Shown here in pieces: positions 16,302-26,200 of a DNA stretch of 64,000 nucleotides; the first letter of the stretch is position 1, and each line of letters opens with the position of its first letter. The position numbers and the translations under genes are program-made. The notes under the pieces were generated by a model, which saw only the letters and a list, made by a program, of their open reading frames with translations, was not told the origin of the DNA and did not search any database. Source of the stretch: DATADD01 sp046262355 (GTDB lineage Bacteria > Actinomycetota > CADDZG01 > WHSQ01); assembly GCA_046262355.1 (NCBI GenBank), contig JBHEMX010000099.1, positions 1 through 64,000 on the forward strand, read 5' to 3'.

Positions 16302-17126
16302 ACATCAGAACCTTAGTCGCATACCGGTACGCACTTCGACACGATGCGGGCCACGGCTGCCTCCTCGCTCGAGCAGAAGCAAGCATGTGCGTCGTGACGC
16401 ATGACACGCGACGCCGCGGCCGGGACGCGAGCCGTGGCTAGGGGTAATGAGAGTGGAGGCGTGGAACCGGCTCTCTTAGGCCGAAGCTGGCTCGCCCCAG
16501 GAGGACGTGCCAGGAGGACGTTGATTGATGGAGGTCTTTCCAGAACGCAGGTATCTCGGTCGACCCAGATGTGCGGTTCGGGGAACCATGCATCAACGGG
16601 ACCAGCGCGGATGTGATGACCGTCATCGGAGCGATAGCGGCGGGAGATAGCCTCGAGATGGTTGCTGATTAGTCTCTTTGAGTCCCGATAAGGTGCGGGC
16701 GGCGCTTCAGTACGCGCGACCCAAGGTCCGTAAGGGCGGCGATGGCGCCGTGACCACGAGGGCGGCGCCCCCGCTTGGTGAGTGCCTCGCCACCTTCTGG
16801 GACATGGCGGCGGATATCTCCGATCTGCGCATCAGCCCCGTGCCGTAGCAACGCCCGCCGCGCTGCTCGATGAGTTGGCGATGCTCCCCGAAGAGGCGGG
16901 AGGGCATGCATTCTGGCGAACCTTGCGAGAGGCCTACCAGAAGATGGCCGCGCGGGGCGAGGAGCGAGCCTGGTCGGGTTAAGGCAGCCCGTCCAGGTGG
17001 TCGCCGAGCACGACTTTCGGCTATGTAGATTATGTTTCCCAGCAACCGGTTTCTGGTCGGCATCGTCACGCCGCCGACGATTGCTTCGGTGCATCCTCCA
17101 GCGCCAGCTCGTGATGAAATAGCCGC
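16302..17126. other. Gene-poor region with possible gene scraps
   Basis: About 825 bases without a supportable gene. On the plus strand near 16680-16830 a frame reads SLSPDKVRAALQYARPKV, resembling the last helix of DUF433-type antitoxin-like proteins, and near 16870-16980 another reads LLDELAMLPEEAGGHAFWRT. Both lack starts and normal length, so they are probably relics. No RNA gene was recognised. Confidence 0.35.
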
Positions 17127-17792
17127 GTGGACGACGAGCAACTCATCCAGGAGCAGATCGAGTACTACCGGAGGAAAGCTCCCGAGTACGATCAGTCAGC
17201 CGCTCAAGGCGACGATCCGCTCGTCGCGTACGGCCGAGAGATAGACAGAGCTCTCGACGCCTTCCGCCCCACCGGACACGTCTTGGAGATCGCATGTGGG
17301 ACCGGAAACGGGACGCGCCGCCTTCTCAACCATGCCTCCATCGTGACGGCACTCGACTCGTCGCCTGAGGCGATGGAGTTGGCGAGCAAGAAGCTCGACA
17401 ACGATCCTCGGGTTCGCTTCATCAGAGCCGACGTCTTCTCCTGGGAGCCCGACGACCACTACGACGTCGTCTTCTTCGGCTGGTGGCTCTGCCACGTGCC
17501 GCTAGATCGATTCGATCGATTCTGGGATCTCGTACGACGAGTACTCAAGCCCGACGGAAGGGTCTTCTTCGAAGATGAATCCGAGAACGCCTTCAGCGAC
17601 GAGTTCATCGATCACCCCGCCGTCCCGCTCGTCCGCCGGACGACGAGCGATGGCGCCACCCATCGCGTTGTGAAGGTCTTCTGGGATCCCGCTGAACTCG
17701 AGGAAAGGCTTCGCCAACTCGGCTGGGATATCAAGATCCATACCACCGGCCCCTTCTTCTGGGGGGACGGCGGCCGAGCGGCTCCTGCATGA
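17127..17792 (+). CDS. Class I SAM-dependent methyltransferase
   Basis: A 221-residue Rossmann-fold methyltransferase starting at GTG 17127. Motif I is VLEIACGTGNGTRRL (about residues 51-65), the acidic ribose-binding residue follows in TALDSSPEAMELA, and a post-motif VVFFGWWLCHVPLDRF and RRVLKPDGRVFFEDE complete the SAM core. The N-terminal 35 residues (EYYRRKAPEYDQ) are typical of small-molecule methyltransferases. The substrate cannot be assigned. A second methyltransferase follows 34 bases later on the same strand, so the two may form an operon. Confidence 0.85.
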   Translation: MDDEQLIQEQIEYYRRKAPEYDQSAAQGDDPLVAYGREIDRALDAFRPTGHVLEIACGTGNGTRRLLNHASIVTALDSSPEAMELASKKLDNDPRVRFIRADVFSWEPDDHYDVVFFGWWLCHVPLDRFDRFWDLVRRVLKPDGRVFFEDESENAFSDEFIDHPAVPLVRRTTSDGATHRVVKVFWDPAELEERLRQLGWDIKIHTTGPFFWGDGGRAAPA

Positions 17793-17826
17793 CAAACGCT
17801 CAACCTTTGGCGTCAACCTCCGCAAG

Positions 17827-18663
17827 ATGGATAGGGTCCGCCGGCATGGGTCCCGGCGAGGCGTCGGCCAAGCTCGAGTGACTAAGCTGATCCGCGTGGG
17901 AAGGGATCCGTACGAAGAGCTAGCCCAGCGATTCGCCGACCATTACACAACGCTTAGAGGCATTGTGCGGCACGTTCTCGTCGATCGCCAGCTTCGTGAA
18001 CATCTCGCTCCCCCGCCGGGCAGGATCCTAGATGTTGGTGGTGGCGCAGGACATCAATCGATCCCGCTCGCCCGCAATGGTTACGCGATCACGATCCTCG
18101 ACTCCTCCGGAGAGATGCTCCGACGCGCGGAGCACAGACTTCGAGCTGAAGATACCGACACGCGCTCGCGCGTCGAACTCGTCGAGGGGAGAGGAGAAGA
18201 TGCGCCCAGTCTCTTCGCAGAACTCGACTTCGGTGTCGCTCTGTGTCACGGCGTCCTCATGTACCTCGAGGACATAGATCCGCTACTCGACGCGCTAGGC
18301 GACGTCACCGCTCCCGGCGGAGTTGTCTCCCTCTTAGCAAAGAACGCTGAAGCTCTTGCACTCCGTCCCGCCTTGCAGGGACGCTTCCAAGATGCTGTCG
18401 AAGCATTCGACGCCGATCGTGACGTTGGCGGACTCGGTGTGGTCACGCGCGCCGACACGATCGAGGATCTGACGAAACGCCTGAGCAGGGTTTCCATCGA
18501 GGTCGTCGCCTGGTACGGCGTGCGGGTGCTCACCGATCACCGGGTGGGTGAACCACCCGGCCCTGATGCGGAGCTCGTTCTCCAGGCGGAGTGGGAGGCA
18601 AGCAAGCGAGATCCCTACAGATCCATCGCTCGCTTGCTTCACGTCGTCGGGCGCAAGCGGTAG
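17827..18663 (+). CDS. SAM-dependent methyltransferase (CmoM/SmtA-like)
   Basis: A methyltransferase of up to 278 residues. Motif I is ILDVGGGAGHQSIPLA, motif II has TILDSSGEMLRRAEHRL, and LCHGVLMYLEDIDPLLDAL followed by APGGVVSLLAKN matches the CmoM/SmtA group, which act on tRNA carboxymethoxyuridine or small molecules. The first 20 residues are very basic and unlike the family; GTG at 17878, giving about 261 residues, is an equally likely start. It probably shares a transcript with the preceding methyltransferase. Substrate unknown. Confidence 0.8.
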   Translation: MDRVRRHGSRRGVGQARVTKLIRVGRDPYEELAQRFADHYTTLRGIVRHVLVDRQLREHLAPPPGRILDVGGGAGHQSIPLARNGYAITILDSSGEMLRRAEHRLRAEDTDTRSRVELVEGRGEDAPSLFAELDFGVALCHGVLMYLEDIDPLLDALGDVTAPGGVVSLLAKNAEALALRPALQGRFQDAVEAFDADRDVGGLGVVTRADTIEDLTKRLSRVSIEVVAWYGVRVLTDHRVGEPPGPDAELVLQAEWEASKRDPYRSIARLLHVVGRKR

Positions 18664-18705
18664 GAGCGCGGGCGCGCCGAGAAACCCGAGAGCGGCCGGC
18701 GCGAC

Positions 18706-19437
18706 CTACGTCGGTGAGTCGCCCGCCAGCATCCGGGCGCCCAACCTTACAAGCGTCGCATTGTTCTGAGCTGGCTCACCATCAGGCAGCTTCGTTGTGT
18801 CCTCGAGACCCGCGCGGATCCCATACCCGCGCTCTACGGCTCGAGCCATGACGTGCCACGTGGCGACGCCGTCGCCGTGATGAATCTGCTCCAAGGTCAC
18901 CCCGGCATCCCCGAGCACATGCTCCATCGCGGCCGCGTGAGCGACAGCCGCGGAAGGGTCCGCATCCAAGGGCTCGATCAGGACGCGAACACAACGGCCC
19001 CCGACCCCAGACTTCACAAACTGATGCGCGTCATCGAGATGCAGCAGTCCGGCCTCGATCCCGACCCCGCGTGCGATGAGGAGGTCGCACAATTCGACGA
19101 TCCCCTCCTCCCCTTGATTCGCGGTGACTAGCTCAGGTAGTTCGGTCCAGTGCGCGATGCACTCCAAGCGACGCGGGTGTGGCTCGATGTCCGCAGAGGT
19201 GCTCAACGAGATCGGGATCCCAGGACATGCCGCCCGGACCGCGCGCAGCGCCGCCGCACAGGGCTCCGGGGCGAAAGTCTCTGAACCGGCCTCGTCGTAG
19301 GCATGAAGATGTAGGAGCTGAGCGCCTGCCTCCACTGAGGCTCGACCTTCATGCGCGAGTTCGGCCGGCGTCCGGGGGATACCCGGATGCTCTTCGCTTG
19401 TACGCGAGCCGTTAAGACAGGCCTGAAGCAACATCAT
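18706..19437 (-). CDS. BKACE-family (DUF849) beta-keto acid cleavage enzyme
   Basis: A 243-residue TIM-barrel enzyme of the BKACE family, which condenses acetyl-CoA with beta-keto acids and splits the product. Metal-binding histidines are visible in LLHLHAYDE, and the LSTSADIEPHP and EQIHHGDGVATW segments match the family. The ATG at 19437 begins MMLLQACLNGSR, the conserved first strand; an extension upstream is possible but not conserved. At 243 residues it is shorter than the classical Kce enzyme (about 275-310). It stands alone, so the substrate cannot be inferred from context. Confidence 0.8.
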   Translation of the reverse strand: MMLLQACLNGSRTSEEHPGIPRTPAELAHEGRASVEAGAQLLHLHAYDEAGSETFAPEPCAAALRAVRAACPGIPISLSTSADIEPHPRRLECIAHWTELPELVTANQGEEGIVELCDLLIARGVGIEAGLLHLDDAHQFVKSGVGGRCVRVLIEPLDADPSAAVAHAAAMEHVLGDAGVTLEQIHHGDGVATWHVMARAVERGYGIRAGLEDTTKLPDGEPAQNNATLVRLGARMLAGDSPT

Positions 19438-19548
19438 CCGTGAATACGTATACCCACCCATCGGTAAGGGAAGCTCCGCTTCCCATCGTGGAGGAAGGGC
19501 TTACGACGGATGGTCCGACGAGCGGGCATGTTGGTGGCTCTCCTCTGT

Positions 19549-20430
19549 CTATCCGGACCGATCCACGATACGGATGCGTTCGCTATCAGCATAGATGTTG
19601 AACCGCTGTTCCCGCAGAAACCCGATGAGCGTCATATTGAACTCGTGGGCCATCGCGACCGCGAGGCTGCTGGGGGCCGAGACCGAGCACACGACGGGAA
19701 CGCCGGCCACGAGTGACTTCTGCAAGATCTCGAAGCTTGAGCGTCCGCTCACCATGAGGATGTGATCGCTCAAAGGGAGCCTCCCCTCGAGCAGAGCCCA
19801 GCCGACGAGCTTGTCGACCGCGTTGTGGCGCCCGACGTCCTCGCGCACACAGAGCACCTCGCCGTCGGAGCTGAAGAGACCTGCAGCGTGCAGCCCGCCG
19901 GTCGACTCGAAGACACCCTGGGCCGCCCGCAGCCTGTCGGGCAGAAGATAGATGACTCGCGACGCCACCTCTGGGCCCCTCGAAACCACGGAACAGTTGC
20001 GTAGGTGAAGTGCCTCAAGACTCGCCTTGCCGCAGACGCCGCACGCGCTGGTCGTGTAGAAGTGGCGCTCCAAGGACCTGAGGTCGGGCGTTGCCCGGGC
20101 CCCAAGCTCGACGTTCACGATGTTGAAATGCTGTGCGGGGTCGATGCCCGGATCGGTGCAATAGGTGATGCGGGAGATGTCGTCGCAGCCCCGGATCACT
20201 CCCTCGCCGTAGAGGAAACCCGCCGCGAGCTCGAAGTCTGCTCCCGGCGTGCGCATCGTAACTGCGAGCTTGTGGGTCTGGCCTCCCGCCACGAGGCGGA
20301 TCTCGAGGGGCTCCTCGGTGGCGAGGTAGTCTGAGCGCGCTCGCTCGTTGCCCTCCTGTACGACGCGGGTGCGGGTACGGGTCCTGCTCGTTGGACGTTG
20401 GGCCATCCCGGCAGCCGCGTCGAGCGCCAC
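19549..20430 (-). CDS. fdhD: Formate dehydrogenase sulfurtransferase FdhD
   Basis: A 293-residue FdhD protein that passes sulfur from a cysteine desulfurase to the molybdenum or tungsten cofactor of formate dehydrogenase, a step needed for activity. The sulfur-carrying motif is CGVC at residues 130-133, and REDVGRHNAVDK and SGRSSFEILQK form the cofactor-binding core. The GTG start at 20430 has AAGGAGG at the right distance, lying inside the end of the preceding gene. It is the last gene of the formate dehydrogenase operon on this strand. Confidence 0.94.
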   Translation of the reverse strand: MALDAAAGMAQRPTSRTRTRTRVVQEGNERARSDYLATEEPLEIRLVAGGQTHKLAVTMRTPGADFELAAGFLYGEGVIRGCDDISRITYCTDPGIDPAQHFNIVNVELGARATPDLRSLERHFYTTSACGVCGKASLEALHLRNCSVVSRGPEVASRVIYLLPDRLRAAQGVFESTGGLHAAGLFSSDGEVLCVREDVGRHNAVDKLVGWALLEGRLPLSDHILMVSGRSSFEILQKSLVAGVPVVCSVSAPSSLAVAMAHEFNMTLIGFLREQRFNIYADSERIRIVDRSG

Positions 20431-20433
20431 GAT

Positions 20434-20706
20434 CTAGGCCTCCTTCGTGGGGGTGATGGCTTGGGCGATCTCGAGCGCCTCGGCCATTGCGGCTGCCTCG
20501 TCCACACCGTGCGCGCCTCGAGCTACGACGTAGCGCCCGGCCACGTAAGCCGCCAGCGGGGCGTTCTTGCGTTCAGTGCCGTGGGCCACGATGCGGGCCA
20601 GCGTCAGGATGGGGTTCTTTAGCTCACGCGGGAGATGCACCGCGGGCTCGGAGGACCCAAGGCGTTCCTCTAGAACCGCGGCGTACTTCTCGAACCAGTC
20701 GTCCAT
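20434..20706 (-). CDS. DUF6457 small protein in the formate dehydrogenase operon
   Basis: A 90-residue helical protein, starting MDDWFEKYAAVLEERLG at ATG 20706 with GAGGAGG upstream. The second half (KNAPLAAYVAGRYVVARG, then AAAMAEALEIAQAI) matches small actinobacterial proteins annotated DUF6457. It sits between fdhE and fdhD with three bases before fdhD, and its last codons contain the fdhD ribosome-binding site, so it is clearly co-translated with the maturation genes. As I recall, DUF6457 is also found beside or fused to the molybdopterin guanylyltransferase MobA. A role in cofactor loading is therefore likely but untested. Confidence 0.75.
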   Translation of the reverse strand: MDDWFEKYAAVLEERLGSSEPAVHLPRELKNPILTLARIVAHGTERKNAPLAAYVAGRYVVARGAHGVDEAAAMAEALEIAQAITPTKEA

Positions 20707-20740
20707 TCGACCTCCTCGACACCCAGTGGATCCCGCGAGC

Positions 20741-21607
20741 CTAGACGCCGGCAAGCGACACGCTGGGACGCTGTAGCCCCTTCTCGTGCGCCCACACATC
20801 GAGCGTGAGAGAGGCTACGTCGTCGACGAGGGGAATGACGTCCTTTCCCCCGGACTCCCTCAAGTCGAAGGACTTTATGTAGGCGCGGCAGGTGTCGCAC
20901 GCGTCGATCCTGACCCCGCGCTCTCCCTCGGGAGAGAACGCTCCCACTCTCCTCGAGTCGTCCTCGCCGCAAGAGGAGCAGGTGGCGCGCGCGAAGCTCC
21001 ACCACAGCGCACACCGCCCGCACACGAGATAGCGAGGGGATCCTGCCATGAACTCACCCGACTCCTCGCGGATCACCGACACCTGAGGCAGGCCTCCGCA
21101 TGCCGGGCAAGCGGCACCGGCCCACTTCCCCTTGGGGGGCGGCTTCACGGTCGCGGCTGCAAGCTCGAGCACCGGGCCCGCCGCCACCGCGATCCACGCA
21201 GCGGTGCGAGGGTCGAGCAGAGAGGGATCGTCGAGCCAGCTCTCCACCAGCTCGCGCTGTGCGGCATCGCTGCGAGCGATCAGATCCTTGCCTGCGTCAC
21301 CTAGGGCTCCCGGAGCCGCAGGCTCTCCCAGTGCGGCGACGGCGGCAGAGATCTCCTCGACCACGGTATCGACAGAGGCCGCGAGGTCGAGGAGCGGAAA
21401 GCTATCGAGTAACCGGTTGACGGCCACGGCCGCTCCCACCCGGGCAGCCGCGGCCTGTACGGACACGACCGCAGCGCGCTCGCGCTGGTGGCGAAGGACC
21501 GCCGATAGGAATGCGAGCGGTGCGGCCGTAGCCGCGGATCGCTCTACCGCCGCGGCGCGCGCCAAACGGGTCTCGAAGTCGCTCGGGCCTCCGCGCCGGC
21601 CCTTCAG
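20741..21607 (-). CDS. fdhE: Formate dehydrogenase accessory protein FdhE
   Basis: A rubredoxin-like maturation factor for formate dehydrogenase. Four CxxC pairs are present: CPACGG, CGRC, CSSCGE and CDTC, which bind iron or zinc. Read from CTG 21607 it has 288 residues. The CTG overlaps the fdoI stop as CTGA and has a perfect AGGAGG ten bases upstream, while the upstream in-frame stop (TAA) leaves no ATG/GTG. The alternative TTG at 21565 has no ribosome-binding site. The N-terminal residues gained (SDFETRLARA) fit the family. FdhE is thought to deliver or check the metal sites of the catalytic subunit. Confidence 0.9.
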   Translation of the reverse strand: MKGRRGGPSDFETRLARAAAVERSAATAAPLAFLSAVLRHQRERAAVVSVQAAAARVGAAVAVNRLLDSFPLLDLAASVDTVVEEISAAVAALGEPAAPGALGDAGKDLIARSDAAQRELVESWLDDPSLLDPRTAAWIAVAAGPVLELAAATVKPPPKGKWAGAACPACGGLPQVSVIREESGEFMAGSPRYLVCGRCALWWSFARATCSSCGEDDSRRVGAFSPEGERGVRIDACDTCRAYIKSFDLRESGGKDVIPLVDDVASLTLDVWAHEKGLQRPSVSLAGV

Positions 21608-22236
21608 TTCCGGCCGGCCTCCTGCTTACGGAACCAGCGTGGGTGATGCCAGGCGGCCCACGCCCGCGTGACCCTGCCGCCGGTCATGCCCGGCATCGTA
21701 CCCGGCAGCATCACCGTGGACATGTAGACGTGGATGATGAATCCGCCCACCGTAAACAGGAAGAGAGCGTGGTGCACCAAACGAGCCAACTGATTCCAGC
21801 CGCCGCTCAGGAGGCCCGGGAACCACAACGGGAGCCCGGTGATGAGCAAGGGCACGCCGGTCAGCACCGCGAACCAGAAGTAGCCTTTCTGGCCCGCATT
21901 GAAGCGGCCGATGTCGACGCGGCTGTGGCCCTCGCGCACGTAGGTGCGGAGGTCGCGTGTCCATGCACGATCGGAGTCGTCAAACGCCATGTCCCTGAGC
22001 CACACGATGAGCATCAGCAGGACACCGATGGTGAAAGCCACGCCGACGATGGGATGCACGAAACGGACCGTCTGACCGCCGCCCAGGATGTCATAGAGCC
22101 ACGCCACACGCGGGTAGCCGAGCGCGAACCCCGAGAGCATCAGATAGATGAAGGTAAGAGCGATGAACCAGTGCAGGACGCGCTCGGGGAACGAATAGCG
22201 AAGGATCCCCTTCTCTCGTTCTGGTCGCACGCTCAT
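21604..22236 (-). CDS. fdoI: Formate dehydrogenase cytochrome b subunit
   Basis: A 210-residue integral membrane protein, the gamma subunit that anchors formate dehydrogenase and passes electrons to quinone through heme b. Four hydrophobic segments are visible (about residues 22-42, 60-82, 115-140, 152-175), with candidate heme histidines in RVLHWFIAL, RFVHPIVG and LARLVHHALF. The start overlaps the previous stop as ATGA. Its length agrees with E. coli FdnI/FdoI. It is co-transcribed with the catalytic and iron-sulfur subunits. Confidence 0.92.
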   Translation of the reverse strand: MSVRPEREKGILRYSFPERVLHWFIALTFIYLMLSGFALGYPRVAWLYDILGGGQTVRFVHPIVGVAFTIGVLLMLIVWLRDMAFDDSDRAWTRDLRTYVREGHSRVDIGRFNAGQKGYFWFAVLTGVPLLITGLPLWFPGLLSGGWNQLARLVHHALFLFTVGGFIIHVYMSTVMLPGTMPGMTGGRVTRAWAAWHHPRWFRKQEAGRN

Positions 22237-23204
22237 GAGCGTTCGCCTCCTTCCCGACCCGTTTCCTCAGGGGGCGACGTCCCCGTCTCGGCCTCGCTAC
22301 CTTTCTCCCTAGCGGACGCGACGGCCTCGTCCTCAGGCGGCGGGAATCTGCGACCGGTGCGCAGGAAGAACAGCCCTGCACCGAGCAAGCCTGCCCAAGT
22401 GGCAAACGAGCCGAGCTTGCGCAAGCCGCTCATGACCGGGAAGAAGCTCGCCCCTCTTACTGTTGGCTCCTCCGGGAGCCCGTACTCCTCGAGCATTCTT
22501 CCGCGCGGGACGACGTAGGTCATGTGCAGGCCCTTGACCCCCTCGGGGTCGTACAGGAGCGCGTCGTCGAAGCCGCGCTCCTTGAGCTTGGCCACCTTCT
22601 CCTCGCCGTAAAGGGTCATGTCCTCCTTGGTGCCGAAGCGGATCGACCCGGTGGGACAGGCCTTCACGCACGCAGGCTCCAACCCGTTGCTGACGCGATC
22701 GACGCACATCGTGCACTTGTAGACCTTCTTGGTCTTAGAGTCGAAACGAGGGATGTCGAACGGGCAACCGCTGACGCAGTACTGGCAGCCGATGCAGTTC
22801 TCCTGATCGAAGTCGACGATTCCGTTCTCGTACTGGACGACCGCCCCCGGCGCGGGGCACGCGAGCAGACAGCCGGGCTCCTCGCAATGAAGGCACGAGT
22901 CCTTGCGGATAAGCCAGGCGATGTCGTTGCCGTCGAGCTCGACCTCGTTGAAGCGCATGAGATCCCATGTCGAAGCGGTGAGATCCTCGTGGCTCTGGTA
23001 GCCGCCGAAGTTGTGCGTCTCCTCGACTTCCAGGTCGTTCCATTCCTTGCATGCGACCTCGCACGCCTTGCATCCGATGCACAGGTCGATGTCGACCAGC
23101 TTGGAGACCTCGACCTGCTTGATGGAGTCGTCGCGACGGATGTTGGTTCCGGACGTGGGGGTCGCCGATCGCCTCTTGACGGCGAGACCGAGCTCGGTTG
23201 TCAT
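22233..23204 (-). CDS. fdoH: Formate dehydrogenase iron-sulfur subunit
   Basis: A 323-residue electron-transfer subunit with four [4Fe-4S] cluster motifs: CIGCKACEVAC near residue 42, CLHCEEPGCLLAC, CIGCQYCVSGC, and CTMC with CVKACP. A C-terminal hydrophobic helix (FATWAGLLGAGLFFL) would anchor it to the membrane, as in FdnH. The ATG at 23204 is chosen because similarity starts there; the frame is open further upstream but in an unrelated register. It starts nine bases after the catalytic subunit ends, and its stop overlaps fdoI. Confidence 0.94.
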   Translation of the reverse strand: MTTELGLAVKRRSATPTSGTNIRRDDSIKQVEVSKLVDIDLCIGCKACEVACKEWNDLEVEETHNFGGYQSHEDLTASTWDLMRFNEVELDGNDIAWLIRKDSCLHCEEPGCLLACPAPGAVVQYENGIVDFDQENCIGCQYCVSGCPFDIPRFDSKTKKVYKCTMCVDRVSNGLEPACVKACPTGSIRFGTKEDMTLYGEEKVAKLKERGFDDALLYDPEGVKGLHMTYVVPRGRMLEEYGLPEEPTVRGASFFPVMSGLRKLGSFATWAGLLGAGLFFLRTGRRFPPPEDEAVASAREKGSEAETGTSPPEETGREGGERS

Positions 23205-23212
23205 GTCTCCCC

Positions 23213-26200
23213 CTAGACCTTGGCGATGTCGACCAAGAAGCCCTTGAACTCCGGCGTGGCTGTGGTCGCGTCGCCGACGTAGGGCGTCAGCAGGTTGGCC
23301 ATCTGGGCGGCCTTGCCCTTGCTGTGGCCGGCCGCGTAATGCCAGTGCACCGGGATGCCGACCTGGTACACGACCTTGTTGCCGACCCGTAGCGGGCGCA
23401 TGCGCTTGGTCACCAACGCCAGACCCTCCACCTCTCCGCGCTTGGAGCGCACCCTCACCATGTCGGTGTTCGCGATGCCCTTCTTCTCGGCGAGCTCCAC
23501 GGGCAGCTCGACGAAGAAGTCGGGCATGGCCTCCACGAGCTGGGGCACATTCTGAGTGACGTAGTGCTCGTGTTCCGTGAGCCGGTAGGTGGTGGCGACG
23601 TAGGGGAACTCGCTGTCGTCCTCTGCGAAGCTCGCGGGGGCGTCCTCGTACAGGAGGGCAACCGGATTCTTGTTGGTGGCGCTGAACGGGTTGATGATGG
23701 GCGACTCCATCTGCTCGTAGTGCTCGGGAAAGGGCCCATCCAGCAAGAGCCCACCCGGCGCGAACAGGCGACCCACTCCCTCGCCGGTCATGATGAAGGC
23801 GCCGAGGCCGTCCTCGGGTGGGGAGTCGGGCGGGTAGTCGGGGACGTCGCCGACCCACAGGCTCCCATTCCAGCGGATGCCGGGGCGCGTCTCGTCCCAA
23901 GGCTTGCCCTTCGCGTCGGCCGAAGCACGGTTGTAGAGGACGCGCCGGTTGGCCGGCCAGGACCACCCCCAATCATGGAAGTAGCCCATGCCGGTGGGGT
24001 CGTCGGTGCCGCGCCGGTCCATCTGATTCCCCGCCTCGGTGTAGGACCCGGTGTAGAGCCAGTTCCCGATGGCAGTGGTGCCGTCGTCCTTGGCGTCCAG
24101 AAAGGTGTCCATGAGGAGGCCGGTTGTGAGGTCACGCCCGTTGATCTCCGCCGACAGCTCCTCGAGCGGCGGGTCGTCCTGATTCGAGTACTCCCACGTA
24201 AGGTTGAGGATGGGGTCGGGAAAGGCGCCGCCTTCCTGCGCGTAGAGCTTTCTCAGTCGCAGGAAGAGCTGCGCCAGGATGTAGTTGTCGTTCCTGATGT
24301 CCCCCTCGACCGGAAGCGCCTGATGCTTCCACTGCGCCCATCGCCCCGAATTGGTGAACGCTCCCGATTTCTCGATCCAGTGGGTGGTAGGCAAGAAGAA
24401 CACCTCGGTCTGAACCTCTTCCGGATCTACCCCGGGTGCGTGCCAGAACTCCGATGAGGCGGTCGGGAACGGATCCATCACGACGAACCACTTGAGGTTC
24501 GACAGCGACTCGATCACCCGGTTCGAGTCCGGCCCTATGTTCACGCTGCTCATGCCGCCGTTGAAGAGGCCGTGGAGCCTCTTGGCGCGCGCCTCGTCAT
24601 GGAACGTCATCCACGACCAGTTCTTGTCGGGCTTCGGCAGCCACGAGAACGCGAAGTCGTTGCCCTTTGTGGCGGCGTCGCCGAACCACTGCTTGAGCAG
24701 GCTCACGGTCATGCTCCTGTACACGGAGCCGAAGAAGTTGAGGGCATGAGGATCGAGCTGGGCGAGGGCTGCGGCGTCGATGTAGTCGTCGAGGGTCTCG
24801 ATGCCCGGCTTCGGGATCGCCATGTAGCCCGGCAGGATCTCCCACGACTGTGCGTTGTCGGTATTGCCCTGGATGTTGGCGTGGCCACGCTCGGCGTTCA
24901 CGCCGCCCCCCGGCTTTCCGACGTTGCCGAGCAGCATCTGAAGGATCCCGATGCCCCTGATTATCTGAACCCCGGTGGTGTGGTGAGTCAGTCCCACCGC
25001 GTAGACGACATTGCCGGCCTTGTCCGCTGTTCCGGTGGCGCCGAAGATCTTGGCGATCTCAAGGAACCTCTCCTGCGGGATGCCGGTGACGTCCGCGACC
25101 ATCTCCGGCGTATAACGCGAGAAGTGTCGTTTGAGGAGCTGGAACACGCTCCTGGGGTGCTGGAGGCTCATATCGCGCTTGGCGAACCCCGGGATCGAGG
25201 CTGGACTCCTTACGACTGGGTTGCGCCCTGCGGTTTCGGCCTGGGGACCGACCGGGGTCTTTTCAGGGATCGAGGGCTTGGCACCGGATCCCGCAATCCG
25301 CTCGTAGTCCCACGTCGCCGGGTCGTAGACCCGTTCGGCTTCGTCGTACCCGGAGAAGAGCCCGTCGTCGAACTCGAAGTCCTCGGACACGACGAACGAG
25401 GCGTTCGTGTGCAGCTTCACGTAGTCTTCGTGGTAGAGGTTGTTCTCTAGAACGTAGTTGACCAGACCCGCGAAGAAGGTGACGTCGGTTCCCGCGCGGA
25501 TGGGGGCCCACAGGTCGGCGACGGCCGACGTCCGTGTGAAGCGAGGGTCAACGTGGATGATCTTTGCCCCGCGCGTATCACGCGCGACGTGCGCCCACTT
25601 CCACCCACAAGGATGGTTCTCCGCGGGATTGGCGCCGATCACCAGGAACGCGTCGGAGTTCTTGAAGTCGACCCAGTGATTGGTCATGGCCCCCCGGCCG
25701 AACGAGGCGGCCAAACTGGCCACCGTGGGGCCGTGTCAAACCCGGGCCTGTTGCTCCAGACCGACCGTCCCGAGGGCTCTGAAGATCTTCGTCGTGAGAT
25801 AGCCCTCTTCGTTGGAGATCGTCGCGCCCCCGCCCCACGCAAAGCCCTCGTTACGGTTGACGATGTTGCCGTCGGCGTCCTTGTCGATGAAGCGCTCATC
25901 ACGCGCGTCCTTCATGAGCCTCGCGAGGCGATCGAGCGCGTCCTCCCACGAGATCTCTTGCCACTCGGTCGCGCCCGGTCCTCGGTAGCGCGGCGCCTGG
26001 ACGCGCGCCTCGCTTACCGCGAGCTGCATAGTGCTGGCACCCTTGGGACACAACGAGCCGCCGTTGATGGGGCTATCGGGGTCGCCTTCGATGTGGACGA
26101 GGTAGGGCTTCGTGTTGAACGACGTGGTCTCGCCGTGACCCGCGACGTAGGCGATCATCGAGCAGCCGACACCACAGTAGGGGCACACCGAGCGGATCTC

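Noticed and set aside
16302..16420. TPP riboswitch upstream of tenA
   Set aside because: Neither the CTGAGA core nor the conserved second-arm sequence is present.
23205..23972. Open upstream extension of the Fe-S subunit gene giving a protein of 579 residues
   Set aside because: It is antiparallel in quality to a real gene: the added part is Arg/Gly-rich shadow of fdoG in another frame, and the Fe-S subunit start at 23204 has normal family length.
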